A DNA stretch of 64,000 bases from Caulobacter henricii (GCF_001414055.1 NZ_CP013002.1:1364001-1428000); one strand, 5' to 3'; shown: positions 28,825 through 37,260, numbered from the stretch's first letter. Notes: a model not told the origin generated them from the letters alone. Program-made: numbers and translations.

Positions 28825-29179
28825 CAAAGTTTGGTTCCTAAGCTGTCCTAGCGAAGCGCATACGCTGCGCTAGGAAAACCGTAGCGAAATAGAGCGCTTG
28901 GGGAAGGGGGCGGTGGGCATCCTTTTTGATAATGCCGTTTTGACCGGCATCGGCTGGATGCGAATACCCGTACGATTTCTACGAACAAAGCCTGTACTTA
29001 GGGCCTCGCTGCTTGACCGAAATCGGTAAATTTATCTTTTCAAAACAGATATATAGCTGACCGAATTGCTAATTTCTCGATATTGAGACCAATTCTCAAA
29101 AATAGCCGCTGAAACCTGTTTATGTTTTGTGTTTGTTCTTTGTGCGCCAGGTATCGGTCAATGGCAACCGACCTTGCTG
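28825..29179. other. AT-rich interval between integrase and excisionase-like genes
   Basis: These 355 bases should contain the promoter of the excisionase-like operon. They hold a dyad ATGCCG...CGGCAT near 28932-28950 and a perfect dyad ACCGAAATCGGT at 29016-29027. Further ACCGA/TCGGT pentamers lie at 29060, 29154 and 29167. I see no gene. Confidence 0.45.
29016..29027. promoter_or_regulatory. ACCGAAATCGGT dyad with nearby half-sites
   Basis: Perfect 5-bp arms ACCGA/TCGGT around AA lie upstream of the excisionase-like operon. Three more pentamer half-sites lie within 155 bases. This is compatible with binding by an element regulator, but no factor is established. Confidence 0.3.
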
Positions 29180-30397
29180 CTATATTTTGGCCCGGGAAAC
29201 AGGCGTCACTTTCGATTCGATGGCGCGCCGCTCGCAGAACCCAGCCCACGCCTCCATAAGCTTGCGCCGCTTCTCTAGCGCATCGCCCCGCCGGTAAGCC
29301 TGTTCTGTGGCGTCGCCGACACTATGGGCCAGCGCGGCCTCTGCTACCTCGCGGGGGAAGTTTGTTGCCTCGCCAGCCCAGTCCCGAAAGCTGGATCGGA
29401 AGCCGTGCGGTGTGATTGCGCCACGGTCCAGACCCATGCGGATGAATAGGGCGCTAAAAGCCGCGTCTGAGAGGCTGGCGTCCTTTTGATTGGGGAACAC
29501 AAAGGCACCGGCCTTGCCGCCGGTAAGCGGCATTACCTTGGCCAGCAGGGCGAGCGCCGACACCGACAGCGGCACCCGATGCTCGCGGCCCGCTTTCATG
29601 CGTCCTTCGGGTACCGTCCAGACCTTGGCATCCAGATCGAACTCAGCCCAGGTCGCGCCCCGTACCTCGCCGGATCTAGCCGCAGTCAGGATAAGGAACT
29701 CAAGAGCGAGCGCTGCGATAGCGTCACGGTCTCTCAGCTGGGCGACAAAGGCCGGAACGTCGCCATAGGGCATAGCGGCATGATGGCCGCGAGTGAGCTT
29801 CTGGCGAGCCGGTAGAAGGTGATCCAGATGGCCCGACCACCGCGCCGGGTTCTCGCCTTTCCTAAAGCCCTTGGCCTTGGCGGCGTCGAGAACACGGGCG
29901 ATGCGCTGTTGCAGTCGCGACGCTGTTTCCGGCTTCTCGGACCAGATCGGTTTCAGGGTCTCAAGTACATGGCTGGTCTCGATACGGTCGATCCGCATCG
30001 GCCGCAGGGGCGCGGCGTCCTTGGTCAGGGTCGTGGACCATTGCGCCTTGTGCTTGTCGTTCCTCCATTCGGCACTCAGGACCGCCACCAGTTCGTCGGC
30101 GAAGTCGCCAAAGGTTGGGATGGCCTTCAGGGCCTGTTTGTCCTCAAGGGGGTTCTTACCTTCCCCTATCAGCAGCCGCGCCGCCGCCGCCTTACCGCGC
30201 GCCGTGGCAAGGGAGACATTCCCGACGCCGCCCATGCCCATGTCTCGAAGCTTGCCATCCCACCGGAAGCGAAAAACCCACTTCCGCGAGCCGGTGGCGC
30301 TGACCACCAAGTAGAGGCCTCCGCCATCGGAATAGCGCCCCGGCGCGGTTATGGCCGTCGCGGCCTTGGGGGGGAGTTTGTTTATCTCGCGAGCCAT
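29180..30397 (-). CDS. tyrosine integrase of the tRNA-Ser element
   Basis: A 405-residue tyrosine recombinase of the P4-like class. The N-terminal DUF4102-type arm-binding domain is visible (PGRYSDGGGLYLVVSATGSRKWVFR). A SAM-like core follows, then the catalytic domain with Arg241 (TAARSGEVRGATW), His331 and Arg334 (HGFRSSFRDWA), His358 and the nucleophile Tyr368 (AHSVGDATEQAYRRGD). All catalytic residues are present, so it is probably active. It is transcribed inward from next to the right attachment site. Confidence 0.95.
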   Translation of the reverse strand: MAREINKLPPKAATAITAPGRYSDGGGLYLVVSATGSRKWVFRFRWDGKLRDMGMGGVGNVSLATARGKAAAARLLIGEGKNPLEDKQALKAIPTFGDFADELVAVLSAEWRNDKHKAQWSTTLTKDAAPLRPMRIDRIETSHVLETLKPIWSEKPETASRLQQRIARVLDAAKAKGFRKGENPARWSGHLDHLLPARQKLTRGHHAAMPYGDVPAFVAQLRDRDAIAALALEFLILTAARSGEVRGATWAEFDLDAKVWTVPEGRMKAGREHRVPLSVSALALLAKVMPLTGGKAGAFVFPNQKDASLSDAAFSALFIRMGLDRGAITPHGFRSSFRDWAGEATNFPREVAEAALAHSVGDATEQAYRRGDALEKRRKLMEAWAGFCERRAIESKVTPVSRAKI

Positions 30398-30400
30398 GGC

Positions 30401-30443
30401 GGTCCCAACATCGCCGGTCCCTACTTTGGTCCCTATCGGTCCC
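30401..30443. repeat. four GGTCCC repeats before the integrase gene
   Basis: GGTCCC occurs at 30401, 30416, 30428 and 30438, all in the same orientation. Two of the four are part of the longer sub-terminal repeat CCTACTTTGGTCCCTAT (30420-30436) or adjoin it. They lie immediately upstream of the integrase start and may be arm-type or autoregulatory integrase sites. Confidence 0.45.
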
Positions 30444-30556
30444 TACTAAAGGATAGGATGTATTGGGACAAGCTCGGAAGGTCGACATTGCTAGAGATTG
30501 ATTTTCAATGGCTATTTCGAACGCGACGAAGATGCCTGGGACGATGGTTGATCGGA

Positions 30557-30572
30557 CTCCGTCTCCGCCACC
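30557..30572 (+). repeat. attachment repeat, right (attR)
   Basis: An exact copy of the tRNA-Ser 3' end CTCCGTCTCCGCCACC. The match to 17771-17786 is bounded by differing bases on both sides (A against C before, T against C after). Confidence 0.88.
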
Positions 30573-30640
30573 TACCCTCATTTTCATTGCCGCCGGGCGA
30601 GTCCGGTCGAGAGATCCCTCGAATCGAGCCGAACTGCAGT

Positions 30641-30673
30641 CATGGGCCGCTCATCAGGGCGGAGCGACCCATG
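30641..30673 (-). terminator. hairpin downstream of pckG
   Basis: Arms CATGGGCCGCTC and GAGCGACCCATG pair at 11 of 12 positions around a nine-base loop. It starts nine bases after the pckG stop. No T-run follows. Confidence 0.55.
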
Positions 30674-30681
30674 ACCGATTG

Positions 30682-32532
30682 CTAGACGCTTTCGAGTGCG
30701 CGGGTCTCGACAGTCGCAGGCGCAAGGCGAGCCTGCAGTGCCTCAAGTTGGTCGTAGAGTGTCTGTGGCATACGCGAGCCAAGCCGACGGTAGCCGTCCT
30801 CGATGAGTTTGGCCTCTTCAAGCCAGACCGACTTGTCGATCGAAAGCAGGAGTTTGAGGTCTTCTGGCGTCAGGTTCAGCCCGGCAACGTCCAGAGCGTC
30901 AGGCGCGGGAAGACGGCCGATGGCGCTGTCGGTCGCCCCTGCCTCGCCCTCGAGGCGCTCGACGATCCATTTGAGAACGCGGGCATTTTCCCCATAGCCA
31001 GGCCAGACAAACCGGCCGGTATCGTCCTTGCGGAACCAGTTGACGAAATAGATGCGCGGAAGCTTGGCGGGATCAGCCTGGGCACCGACTTTCAGCCAGT
31101 GACTGAAATAATCGCCCATGTTGTAGCCGCAGAAGGGCAGCATCGCGAACGGATCCCGGCGAAGTTCGCCGATCTTGTTCTCGGCCGCAGCCGTCCCTTC
31201 GGACGCGACGTTGGAGGCGAGGAAAACGCCATGCTCCCAGTCGAAGGCCTCTGTGACCAGGGGCACAGCTGAAGCGCGGCGACCGCCAAACAGAATCGCC
31301 GAGATGGGCACACCGGCCGGGTCTTCCCATTCGTCGGCGATGACCGGGCACTGGCCGGCCGGGACGGCGAAGCGGGCATTGGGGTGGGCTGCAGGTTCGC
31401 CCATGGCCGGGGTCCAGGCACGACCCTTCCAGTCGGTCAGGCCTTCCGGCGGCGTTGAGGTCAGGCCTTCCCACCAGACGTCGCCCTCCGCCGTCAGGGC
31501 GACATTGGTGTAGATGCAGTTGGCGTGCAGGGTATCGATCGCGTTTCGGTTGGTCTTGTTGCCCGTGCCGGGGGCCACGCCGAAGAAGCCGGCTTCGGGA
31601 TTGATGGCATACAGTCGGCCGTCGGCTCCGAAACGCATCCAGCAGATATCGTCGCCAATGGTTTCGGCCTTCCAGCCTGGCAGGGTCGGCTGCAGCATGG
31701 CCATATTGGTCTTGCCGCAGGCGCTGGGGAAGGCCGCCGCGACATAGCGAACCTTGCCGGCAGGCGAGGTGAGCTTGAGGATGAGCATGTGCTCGGCCAG
31801 CCAGCCCTCGTCGCGGGCCATCACCGAAGCAATACGCAGGGCATAGCACTTCTTGCCAAGCAGGGCGTTGCCGCCATAGCCGGAACCAAAGGACCAGATT
31901 TCCCGGCTTTCCGGGAAATGAACGATGTATTTCTCTTCATTGCACGGCCAGGCCACGTCGGCCTGCCCGTCTGCCAGAGGCGCACCCAGTGTGTGGAGCG
32001 CCGGCACAAAGAACCCGTCTTCGCCCAGGGCATCAAGGGCGCGCTGTCCCATGCGGGTCATGACCCGCATCGACACCGCGACATAGGCGCTGTCGGTGAT
32101 CTCGACGCCAAGTGCACTGATCGGCGATCCAACCGGACCCATGGAGAAGGGGACGACGTACATGGTCCTGCCGCGCATGCAGCCGTCGAACAGTTCGCCA
32201 AGGACCGCGCGCATCTCCTGTGGGTCGCGCCAGTTGTTGGTGGGGCCAGCGTCGTCCTTGTCCTGCGAACAGATAAAGGTTCGGCTTTCCACCCTCGCAA
32301 CATCGCGTGGATCGGAGGCGGCGTAGAACGAGTTTGGGCGGAGGGCAGGATTCAGGCGCTTCAGCGTACCGGTGGCGACAAGCTCACCGGTCAGTTGCTC
32401 CCATTCTGCATCTGAGCCGTCACACCAATGGATCGCCTTGGGCTTGGTGAGAGCGGCGACCTCGTTGACCCATGCCAAGAGACGCACGTGTTTGGTAGGG
32501 GGCACCACGGTGCCCGGCCCTTCGATCTGCAT
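30682..32532 (-). CDS. pckG: phosphoenolpyruvate carboxykinase (GTP)
   Basis: A 616-residue GTP-type PEPCK that converts oxaloacetate to phosphoenolpyruvate in gluconeogenesis. The GTP class, not the ATP class, is shown by the length and by [13 protein letters not shown] (268-280, P-loop Lys274). Other class segments are [19 protein letters not shown], the [32 protein letters not shown] region and the C-terminal [15 protein letters not shown]. The start ATG has AGGA six bases upstream. It stands alone next to the right end of the island, with a LacI-like palindrome about 95 bases before its start. Confidence 0.96.
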   Translation of the reverse strand: MQIEGPGTVVPPTKHVRLLAWVNEVAALTKPKAIHWCDGSDAEWEQLTGELVATGTLKRLNPALRPNSFYAASDPRDVARVESRTFICSQDKDDAGPTNNWRDPQEMRAVLGELFDGCMRGRTMYVVPFSMGPVGSPISALGVEITDSAYVAVSMRVMTRMGQRALDALGEDGFFVPALHTLGAPLADGQADVAWPCNEEKYIVHFPESREIWSFGSGYGGNALLGKKCYALRIASVMARDEGWLAEHMLILKLTSPAGKVRYVAAAFPSACGKTNMAMLQPTLPGWKAETIGDDICWMRFGADGRLYAINPEAGFFGVAPGTGNKTNRNAIDTLHANCIYTNVALTAEGDVWWEGLTSTPPEGLTDWKGRAWTPAMGEPAAHPNARFAVPAGQCPVIADEWEDPAGVPISAILFGGRRASAVPLVTEAFDWEHGVFLASNVASEGTAAAENKIGELRRDPFAMLPFCGYNMGDYFSHWLKVGAQADPAKLPRIYFVNWFRKDDTGRFVWPGYGENARVLKWIVERLEGEAGATDSAIGRLPAPDALDVAGLNLTPEDLKLLLSIDKSVWLEEAKLIEDGYRRLGSRMPQTLYDQLEALQARLAPATVETRALESV

Positions 32533-32626
32533 TGCTCATCCTGCCTGCGCATTTTGGCGAAACTATTGTCCGCCTTTAACGTCAGTATAGCGACCTTGAG
32601 CAACGCCGATAGACTGTCATGCCTAT

Positions 32627-32638
32627 GACAACGTTGTC
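32627..32638. promoter_or_regulatory. LacI-like palindrome upstream of pckG
   Basis: GACAACGTTGTC is a perfect 12-bp palindrome with the AACGTT core common in LacI/GalR-family operators. It lies about 95 bases before the pckG start. Alphaproteobacterial PEPCK genes are known to be controlled by a LacI-type regulator (PckR in Sinorhizobium), but no regulator gene is in this window. Confidence 0.4.
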
Positions 32639-32773
32639 GCTTTTCAGAAGGGCAAAATCAATCGTCTTGCTGCTTTTCAGTTTCAAGTTGAGCGATATTT
32701 TGCCTTTGGTGGCCCCCCAGCCGATCGCCGTGACCTATAGACCGACGGTTGGCATGACCCTGAAGACGGAGCG

Positions 32774-32971
32774 TTAGTCGCTTGGCCGTAGGTGACGCGA
32801 CGACGACCCACCCTTCCGGCCCGCATTGGCGGCAAGGTCGCGATCCTTGGCGAAGCTTCGCTTTTCGCTCGGCACGCTGGCTCCGCCTTTCCGCGCAATC
32901 TCACGGCGCTTTTCGGGGTCCATGGCGGCGAAACCGCGGCGGCCGCGGGGAGGTTCGCTAGTGAGGTCCAT
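32774..32971 (-). CDS. KGG-motif stress-type protein
   Basis: A 65-residue hydrophilic protein with two KGG-type motifs: GFAAMDPEKRREIARKGGAS and RDLAANAGRKGGSSS. The first is the hallmark of the con-10/GsiB-like general-stress family (GFAxMDPEKxxEIxxKGG). Such proteins are small, disordered and induced by starvation or desiccation; their molecular action is not settled. The next ORF upstream on the same strand starts 176 bases away and could be co-transcribed. Confidence 0.82.
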   Translation of the reverse strand: MDLTSEPPRGRRGFAAMDPEKRREIARKGGASVPSEKRSFAKDRDLAANAGRKGGSSSRHLRPSD

Positions 32972-32997
32972 TGGAAGGGCTCCAAATCGATACAGGT

Positions 32998-33147
32998 CTA
33001 GATCACTGAGAGGCGCGCGGCGTCGTAGGGGCGCTGATCGCCAGGGTCGGCCGGCGAGGTATTGGGCGGGACTTCATCGGGCAGCGTGCCCGGGTCGTAT
33101 TCTGGAAAGGGTGTTTCAGGGGGCAGAGGAGAATCTGGGTCGGTCAT
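32998..33147 (-). CDS. small proline-rich acidic protein
   Basis: A 49-residue ORF starting MTDPDSPLPPETPFPEYDPG and ending YDAARLSVI. Eleven or more prolines and many acidic residues make it almost certainly disordered. AGGA lies nine bases before the ATG, and it sits 26 bases upstream of the KGG-protein gene in the same direction, which supports a two-gene stress operon. No known family was recognised. Confidence 0.5.
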   Translation of the reverse strand: MTDPDSPLPPETPFPEYDPGTLPDEVPPNTSPADPGDQRPYDAARLSVI

Positions 33148-33264
33148 GGTGTCGGGTCCTGCGCGGTCCATGACGTAACTGCCGAAGCAGTATTCGGTTC
33201 ACACCAAGACGCGACTAATCGGGTCTAATGGGCCCCTTGCGACCCGGATCAGGAGATCCAGCCC

Positions 33265-33939
33265 GTGCCGAAGTCCGACAGATCCAAGCCTTCGACCCAT
33301 ATCACCCCGCCACACTGGCGATTGGGAGCCGGATGCCTTGTTGGCCTTGCCGCCTGGTGTCTCGCCGTGAAACTGCAGGCCCCGCCGGGCTCCCCGCTAC
33401 TGGTGGGCTGGAATGCCGCAGCGATCGCCTATCTGGCTCTGACCTGGCGAATGTTTCTGCGCGCCGAAGAGGCCGAAATTCGTATTCGCGCGGCCCGGGA
33501 CGATGAGGGGCGCTCGGTGCTGATGCTGATCGTCCTTGCTGCGATCGCTGTCAGTTTGGCCGCTGTGGTCGACGCCATGGTCGCCGCGAGGACAGTACAG
33601 GGCTCAGCCAAGACATTCCTGGCGGTCAATGCCGGCGCAACGCTGGTCCTATCATGGCTGACTTTGCAGTCGGTCTTCGTACCGCACTATGCCCATCGCC
33701 ATTTCGGCGACGGCAACCGTCATGGCGGGATCGGGTTTCCCGGTGAACCACCAAGCAGCTATATGGATTTCGTCTATCTGGCCTTCAGCGTCGGGGCGAC
33801 CTTCCAGGTATCGGACAACACGGTGCTGACCTCTCGTTTGCGGCGACTGGTAACCGCCCATGCGGCCACCGCCTTTGCCTACAACACGGCTATCCTTGCC
33901 CTGGGGATCAACATCATCGCGGGCGTAATCGGCAGTTAG
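33265..33939 (+). CDS. DUF1345 family membrane protein
   Basis: A 224-residue inner-membrane protein with about five hydrophobic segments. Family-type segments are RMFLRAEEAEIRIRAARDDEGRS in a cytoplasmic loop, LSWLTLQSVFVPHYAHRHF, and FVYLAFSVGATFQVSDNTVLTSRLRRLVTAHA. The latter resembles the selectivity-filter/pore-like region noted in this DUF; the function is unknown. The start is a GTG with AGGAG nine bases upstream. It converges on the two-component kinase gene. Confidence 0.82.
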   Translation: MPKSDRSKPSTHITPPHWRLGAGCLVGLAAWCLAVKLQAPPGSPLLVGWNAAAIAYLALTWRMFLRAEEAEIRIRAARDDEGRSVLMLIVLAAIAVSLAAVVDAMVAARTVQGSAKTFLAVNAGATLVLSWLTLQSVFVPHYAHRHFGDGNRHGGIGFPGEPPSSYMDFVYLAFSVGATFQVSDNTVLTSRLRRLVTAHAATAFAYNTAILALGINIIAGVIGS

Positions 33940-34111
33940 CAGCGTCGCGCTTGCACCGGCATTTCAGGCACTAAGCCGGTTGCACGTTGGCCGCCCCGAG
34001 CGCCTCATCTCAGGTTTGGCGGCGGTGAAAGCCTGCATCCGCCGCCCATGACCAGTTGCAACTCGGCCAGCAGGGAATAGGACGCTGCGCCTGCAATGGG
34101 GCTGATCTGGG

Positions 34112-35557
34112 TCAGATCGGCAGCCTTACGCTGGCTCGCAAGCCACCGCCGGGACGATTGGTCAGAGTGACGTCACCGCCGTGTGCGCGGGCCAGGGAGC
34201 GGACGACCGCCAAGCCCAGACCGATGCCACCCGTCTCGCGATTGCGTGATGGCTCGCCACGGAAGAACGGCTCGAAAACACGGTCCAGTTCAGCGGGCGG
34301 TATGCCGGGGCCATCATCGTCGATCTCAATGATCGCGGTATCGCCCTGTGCGAAAATCCGTCCCCGCGCCGAATGCCCATACTTCAGAGCATTATCGACC
34401 AGATTGACGATGAGGCGCTTGAGGGCAATGGAGTCGCCCTCGATCACAATCCTTTCTGCCTGTTCGACGGCGGCCTGGCCCCCGGTTTCGGCAGCCTCGT
34501 CCATCACGCTTTCCAGGAGCGAGGCCAGTTCCAGCTTGGTGCGTTCAGCGGGGCGATTGGTGTCACGGACAAAGGCCAAGGCCGCCGAGATCATGGCTTC
34601 CATCTGGTCGATATCTGCCGCGAGCTTGGTCCGGACCTCATCAGGAGTCGCCTCGATCCTGAACCTCAAGCGGGTCAAAGGCGTTCGCAAATCGTGGGCG
34701 ATCGCCCCGATCATGGCGGTCCGGTCTTCGACATAACGGCGGAGGCGCTCCTGCATCATGTTGAAAGCCTTGGCGGCTGCGATGACCTCGGTTGACCCGG
34801 AAAGGTCCAGGGGTGCCGCTCGCGGATCACGACCCAGTCGCTCGGCCGCATCGGCGAAGGCGCTGATCGGCTCGGCAAGTCGGCGAGCGAACAACCAGGC
34901 CAGGGGGGCCACGGCCAGCACCGACAGAACCAGGATCAGCAGGATCCTTTGCTGCCAGCTGTCGAAACGGAAGCTTGGCTTGGGCTCGACAACCATCCAG
35001 GTGCCGTCCTGTTGCCGTACGCCGAGTTTGAAATCCCCGAAAATGAAGGGTTCATCGCGAGGCGGGGCGGCACGAGCGCCGGGCTCGCCAGCCGGCGTGG
35101 GCCGGCGCGCGATAGACGGATCACGGGGATCAACTGGGCGACCCTGACGTCCTGGTTCGCCTGGATCGCCAGTGCCGCCAGGTTTTTCAGCGGAAGAAGC
35201 CTTGAAGCGACGGACGAAGAAGCGCGGTCCGTTGTCTGTGACGATCTCGATGCGCTCGGGTGCGACATCGAGGGCCCGGCCGATTCCGGCCTTGAATTCG
35301 GCGCGTCGGGCGGAGTCGGGGCCTCCTGACGGCATGTTGGCACGCGGCTGCACAACCAGCGCACGGCCGTCGCGGGGCTGAACCATGTGCCCGGTCTTCA
35401 GGGCGCGCGCGATCTCAGACAGCCGATAGAGTTCGGGCGGGGGCGGCGGCAGTGTGAAGATGACCGCGATAGCGATCAGTTGAGCCGCTACCAGGGTCAG
35501 CGTCACCAGTCCTAGCGCCTGCACGAACAGGGGCGCGCTGCGGCGATGCGGGCTCAT
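34112..35557 (-). CDS. sensor histidine kinase (OmpR/EnvZ type)
   Basis: A 481-residue membrane kinase. It has an N-terminal membrane segment (about 11-36), a periplasmic sensor with a Gly/Pro-rich low-complexity stretch (127-165), a second membrane segment (about 203-225) and a HAMP domain. The DHp domain carries the phospho-acceptor His288 in AIAHDLRTPLTRLRF, and the ATPase has VDNALKYG, DDGPGIPP and GGIGLGLAVVRS motifs. It overlaps its response regulator by four bases (ATGA), so the pair is co-translated. The signal is unknown. Confidence 0.93.
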   Translation of the reverse strand: MSPHRRSAPLFVQALGLVTLTLVAAQLIAIAVIFTLPPPPPELYRLSEIARALKTGHMVQPRDGRALVVQPRANMPSGGPDSARRAEFKAGIGRALDVAPERIEIVTDNGPRFFVRRFKASSAEKPGGTGDPGEPGRQGRPVDPRDPSIARRPTPAGEPGARAAPPRDEPFIFGDFKLGVRQQDGTWMVVEPKPSFRFDSWQQRILLILVLSVLAVAPLAWLFARRLAEPISAFADAAERLGRDPRAAPLDLSGSTEVIAAAKAFNMMQERLRRYVEDRTAMIGAIAHDLRTPLTRLRFRIEATPDEVRTKLAADIDQMEAMISAALAFVRDTNRPAERTKLELASLLESVMDEAAETGGQAAVEQAERIVIEGDSIALKRLIVNLVDNALKYGHSARGRIFAQGDTAIIEIDDDGPGIPPAELDRVFEPFFRGEPSRNRETGGIGLGLAVVRSLARAHGGDVTLTNRPGGGLRASVRLPI

Positions 35558-36318
35558 GGTGTGCGCAAGACCTTGGCGGTGAACATGTAGCCTTCGCTTC
35601 GGATCGTGCGGATGAGCTCACTGCCGCCGCCATCGTCCAGCTTTCGCCTTAGACGGCTGATCTGGACATCGATGGCGCGGTCATAGGCATCGGACTCCCG
35701 GCCGCGGGCCAGGTCCAGGAGCTGGTCTCGGGTCAGGACCCGCTGGGGGCGCTCGACAAAGGCGCGAAGCAGGGAAAACTCGCCGCTGGACAGGTTCACG
35801 ACCACAGCCTGGGGCGAGCGCAATTCGCGGCGAACCAGATCCAGTCGCCAGCCGGCAAATTCACAGGCTGCGCCGATGCCGTCATCACTGTTCCGCGGCT
35901 CCTGCCGACGCCTTAGTACCGCTCGAATGCGCGCCAGCAGTTCCCGCGGATTACAGGGTTTGGGCAGATAGTCATCCGCCCCGAGTTCAAGGCCCACGAT
36001 GCGGTCAGTCTCATCACCCATGGCCGACAGCATGATAATCGCGGGGCCGTCCTGAGCTGACAGTCGCCGGCAGATGGCCAGGCCATCCTCGCCGGGCAGC
36101 ATGACGTCCAGAACGATCAGATCAACCGGCCCCCGCGCCAGTACCTGCTCCATGGTCCTTGCGTCCGATGCCGTTTCCACGGCGTAGCCGTGGCGTCCGA
36201 GGAAGTCCGAGACGACGTCGCGAATTCCGGGGTCGTCATCAACAATGAGAATGCGCGATGTCGCGTGGCGCAAACTCTCCGGATCGGCCGCGAAGCCGGT
36301 GTTTGGAACGGTTTCCAT
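35554..36318 (-). CDS. OmpR-family response regulator
   Basis: A 254-residue response regulator. The receiver domain (about 22-135) shows the acidic pocket ILIVDDDPG, phospho-acceptor Asp71 in LIVLDVMLPGEDG and the KPCNP lysine. The winged-helix output domain ends with RAIDVQISRLRRKLDDGGGS and IRTIRSEGYMFTA. The start has GAGGAG six bases upstream. It is first of the two-gene unit with the downstream kinase and likely its cognate partner. Confidence 0.95.
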   Translation of the reverse strand: METVPNTGFAADPESLRHATSRILIVDDDPGIRDVVSDFLGRHGYAVETASDARTMEQVLARGPVDLIVLDVMLPGEDGLAICRRLSAQDGPAIIMLSAMGDETDRIVGLELGADDYLPKPCNPRELLARIRAVLRRRQEPRNSDDGIGAACEFAGWRLDLVRRELRSPQAVVVNLSSGEFSLLRAFVERPQRVLTRDQLLDLARGRESDAYDRAIDVQISRLRRKLDDGGGSELIRTIRSEGYMFTAKVLRTP

Positions 36319-36439
36319 GAGATGCTCCTCTCATGTTCCCATGGCGGCCAGATTTCACGCCTGAAACAGCTGCGCAACCAGACCCTTCGATTTGTGCCTC
36401 CATCGACCAAGGACGGCGGACGCGATCCAAATCCTGCCG

Positions 36440-37159
36440 CTAGCCCGGTGAAGTGTTCTTCGGAATGGCATAGTCGGGGCCCGCTATAGTCTGGGCCTCG
36501 ATGGCGAGGTCGCTGACATAGGGATTGCTGCGGCGTTCAGCGGCAAAGCTGGACATCGGGCCGTGACCCGGAACGAAGCGAACATCGCCGCCCAGTGGCC
36601 ATAGTTTCAGGGTGATGGAGTCGAGCAAATCCTGGTGATTGCCACGCGGAAAGTCCGTCCGGCCGATCGAGCCCTGGAACAGCACATCGCCCACCTGGGC
36701 AAACCGGGCCTCACGGTGGAAGAACACGACATGGCCCGGCGTGTGGCCAGGGCAGTGATAGACCTCGAATTCGGTTTCACCCAGCGTGACCCGGTCGCCA
36801 TCCTCCAGCCAGCGGTCTGGTTCAAAGTTTCGGGCTTCAGGAACCCCGTAGCGCTCGCCACTGGTCTGGATCTGGTCGATCCAGAACTGGTCATCCCGGT
36901 GGGGGCCTTCGATCGGCACCCCGGTCAGGCGCTTCAGCTCAGCTGCACCGCCGGCATGGTCCATGTGACCGTGCGTGATCCAGATCTTCTCCAGCGTCAG
37001 GCCCTGATCGGCCAGAGCTCGCATCAGGCGCGGCACCTCTCCACCCGGATCGATCACAGCGGCCTTCAGGGTCCTGGCGCACCAGACGATGGTGCAATTC
37101 TGCTGCAGGGGGGTGACCGGTGCGATGACGGCGCGGATCGGAAGCTGGGTCTGGCTCAC
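36440..37159 (-). CDS. metallo-beta-lactamase fold hydrolase (GloB/YcbL-like)
   Basis: A 239-residue cytoplasmic metal-dependent hydrolase. The metal-binding motif HGHMDHAGG (His63, His65, Asp67, His68) is followed by CPGHTPGHV and GDVLFQGSIGRTDFPRGN, the GloB-like second-site region. YcbL-type members hydrolyse S-D-lactoylglutathione or related thioesters; substrate specificity cannot be read here. It is separated from the permease upstream by a terminator-like hairpin and so probably has its own promoter. Confidence 0.87.
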   Translation of the reverse strand: MSQTQLPIRAVIAPVTPLQQNCTIVWCARTLKAAVIDPGGEVPRLMRALADQGLTLEKIWITHGHMDHAGGAAELKRLTGVPIEGPHRDDQFWIDQIQTSGERYGVPEARNFEPDRWLEDGDRVTLGETEFEVYHCPGHTPGHVVFFHREARFAQVGDVLFQGSIGRTDFPRGNHQDLLDSITLKLWPLGGDVRFVPGHGPMSSFAAERRSNPYVSDLAIEAQTIAGPDYAIPKNTSPG

Positions 37160-37210
37160 GGGAACTCCTTGAAGCGGTCAACATAGGCGCTGTCGATCGC
37201 CCAAGAAAGA

Positions 37211-37234
37211 AGGCCCGGGATCGCTCCCGGGCCT
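37211..37234 (-). terminator. intrinsic terminator after the permease gene
   Basis: Perfect 10-bp arms AGGCCCGGGA and TCCCGGGCCT with a four-base loop. In the minus direction a T-rich tract (TCTTTCTTGG) follows directly. It lies 27 bases beyond the permease stop. Confidence 0.8.
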
Positions 37235-37260
37235 CCAATCACAACAGGCTGATTTCAGGC

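Larger units (their letters stand above)
17771..30572. mobile_element. integrative element at tRNA-Ser with adhesin-like cargo
   Basis: The 3' end of tRNA-Ser, CTCCGTCTCCGCCACC, is repeated exactly at 30557-30572, just outside the start of a tyrosine integrase gene. This is the classic layout of an element integrated into a tRNA 3' end. The integrase end carries int, an excisionase-like gene, a winged-helix-like gene and an HUH initiator-like gene, all on the minus strand. The tRNA end carries a giant RTX/repeat protein, a LuxR regulator and a secreted protein. Conjugation genes, phage structural genes and a type I secretion system are not visible. The element therefore looks mobilisable or satellite-like rather than self-transmissible. 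Confidence 0.88.

Noticed and set aside
17771..30572. LuxI-type synthase or type I secretion genes in the element
   Set aside because: None of the frames shows an acyl-homoserine-lactone synthase, an ABC exporter with peptidase/TM region, or a TolC-like protein.
30508..31272. Plus-strand ORF crossing the right attachment site into pckG
   Set aside because: It overlaps pckG antisense and has no family-like segments.
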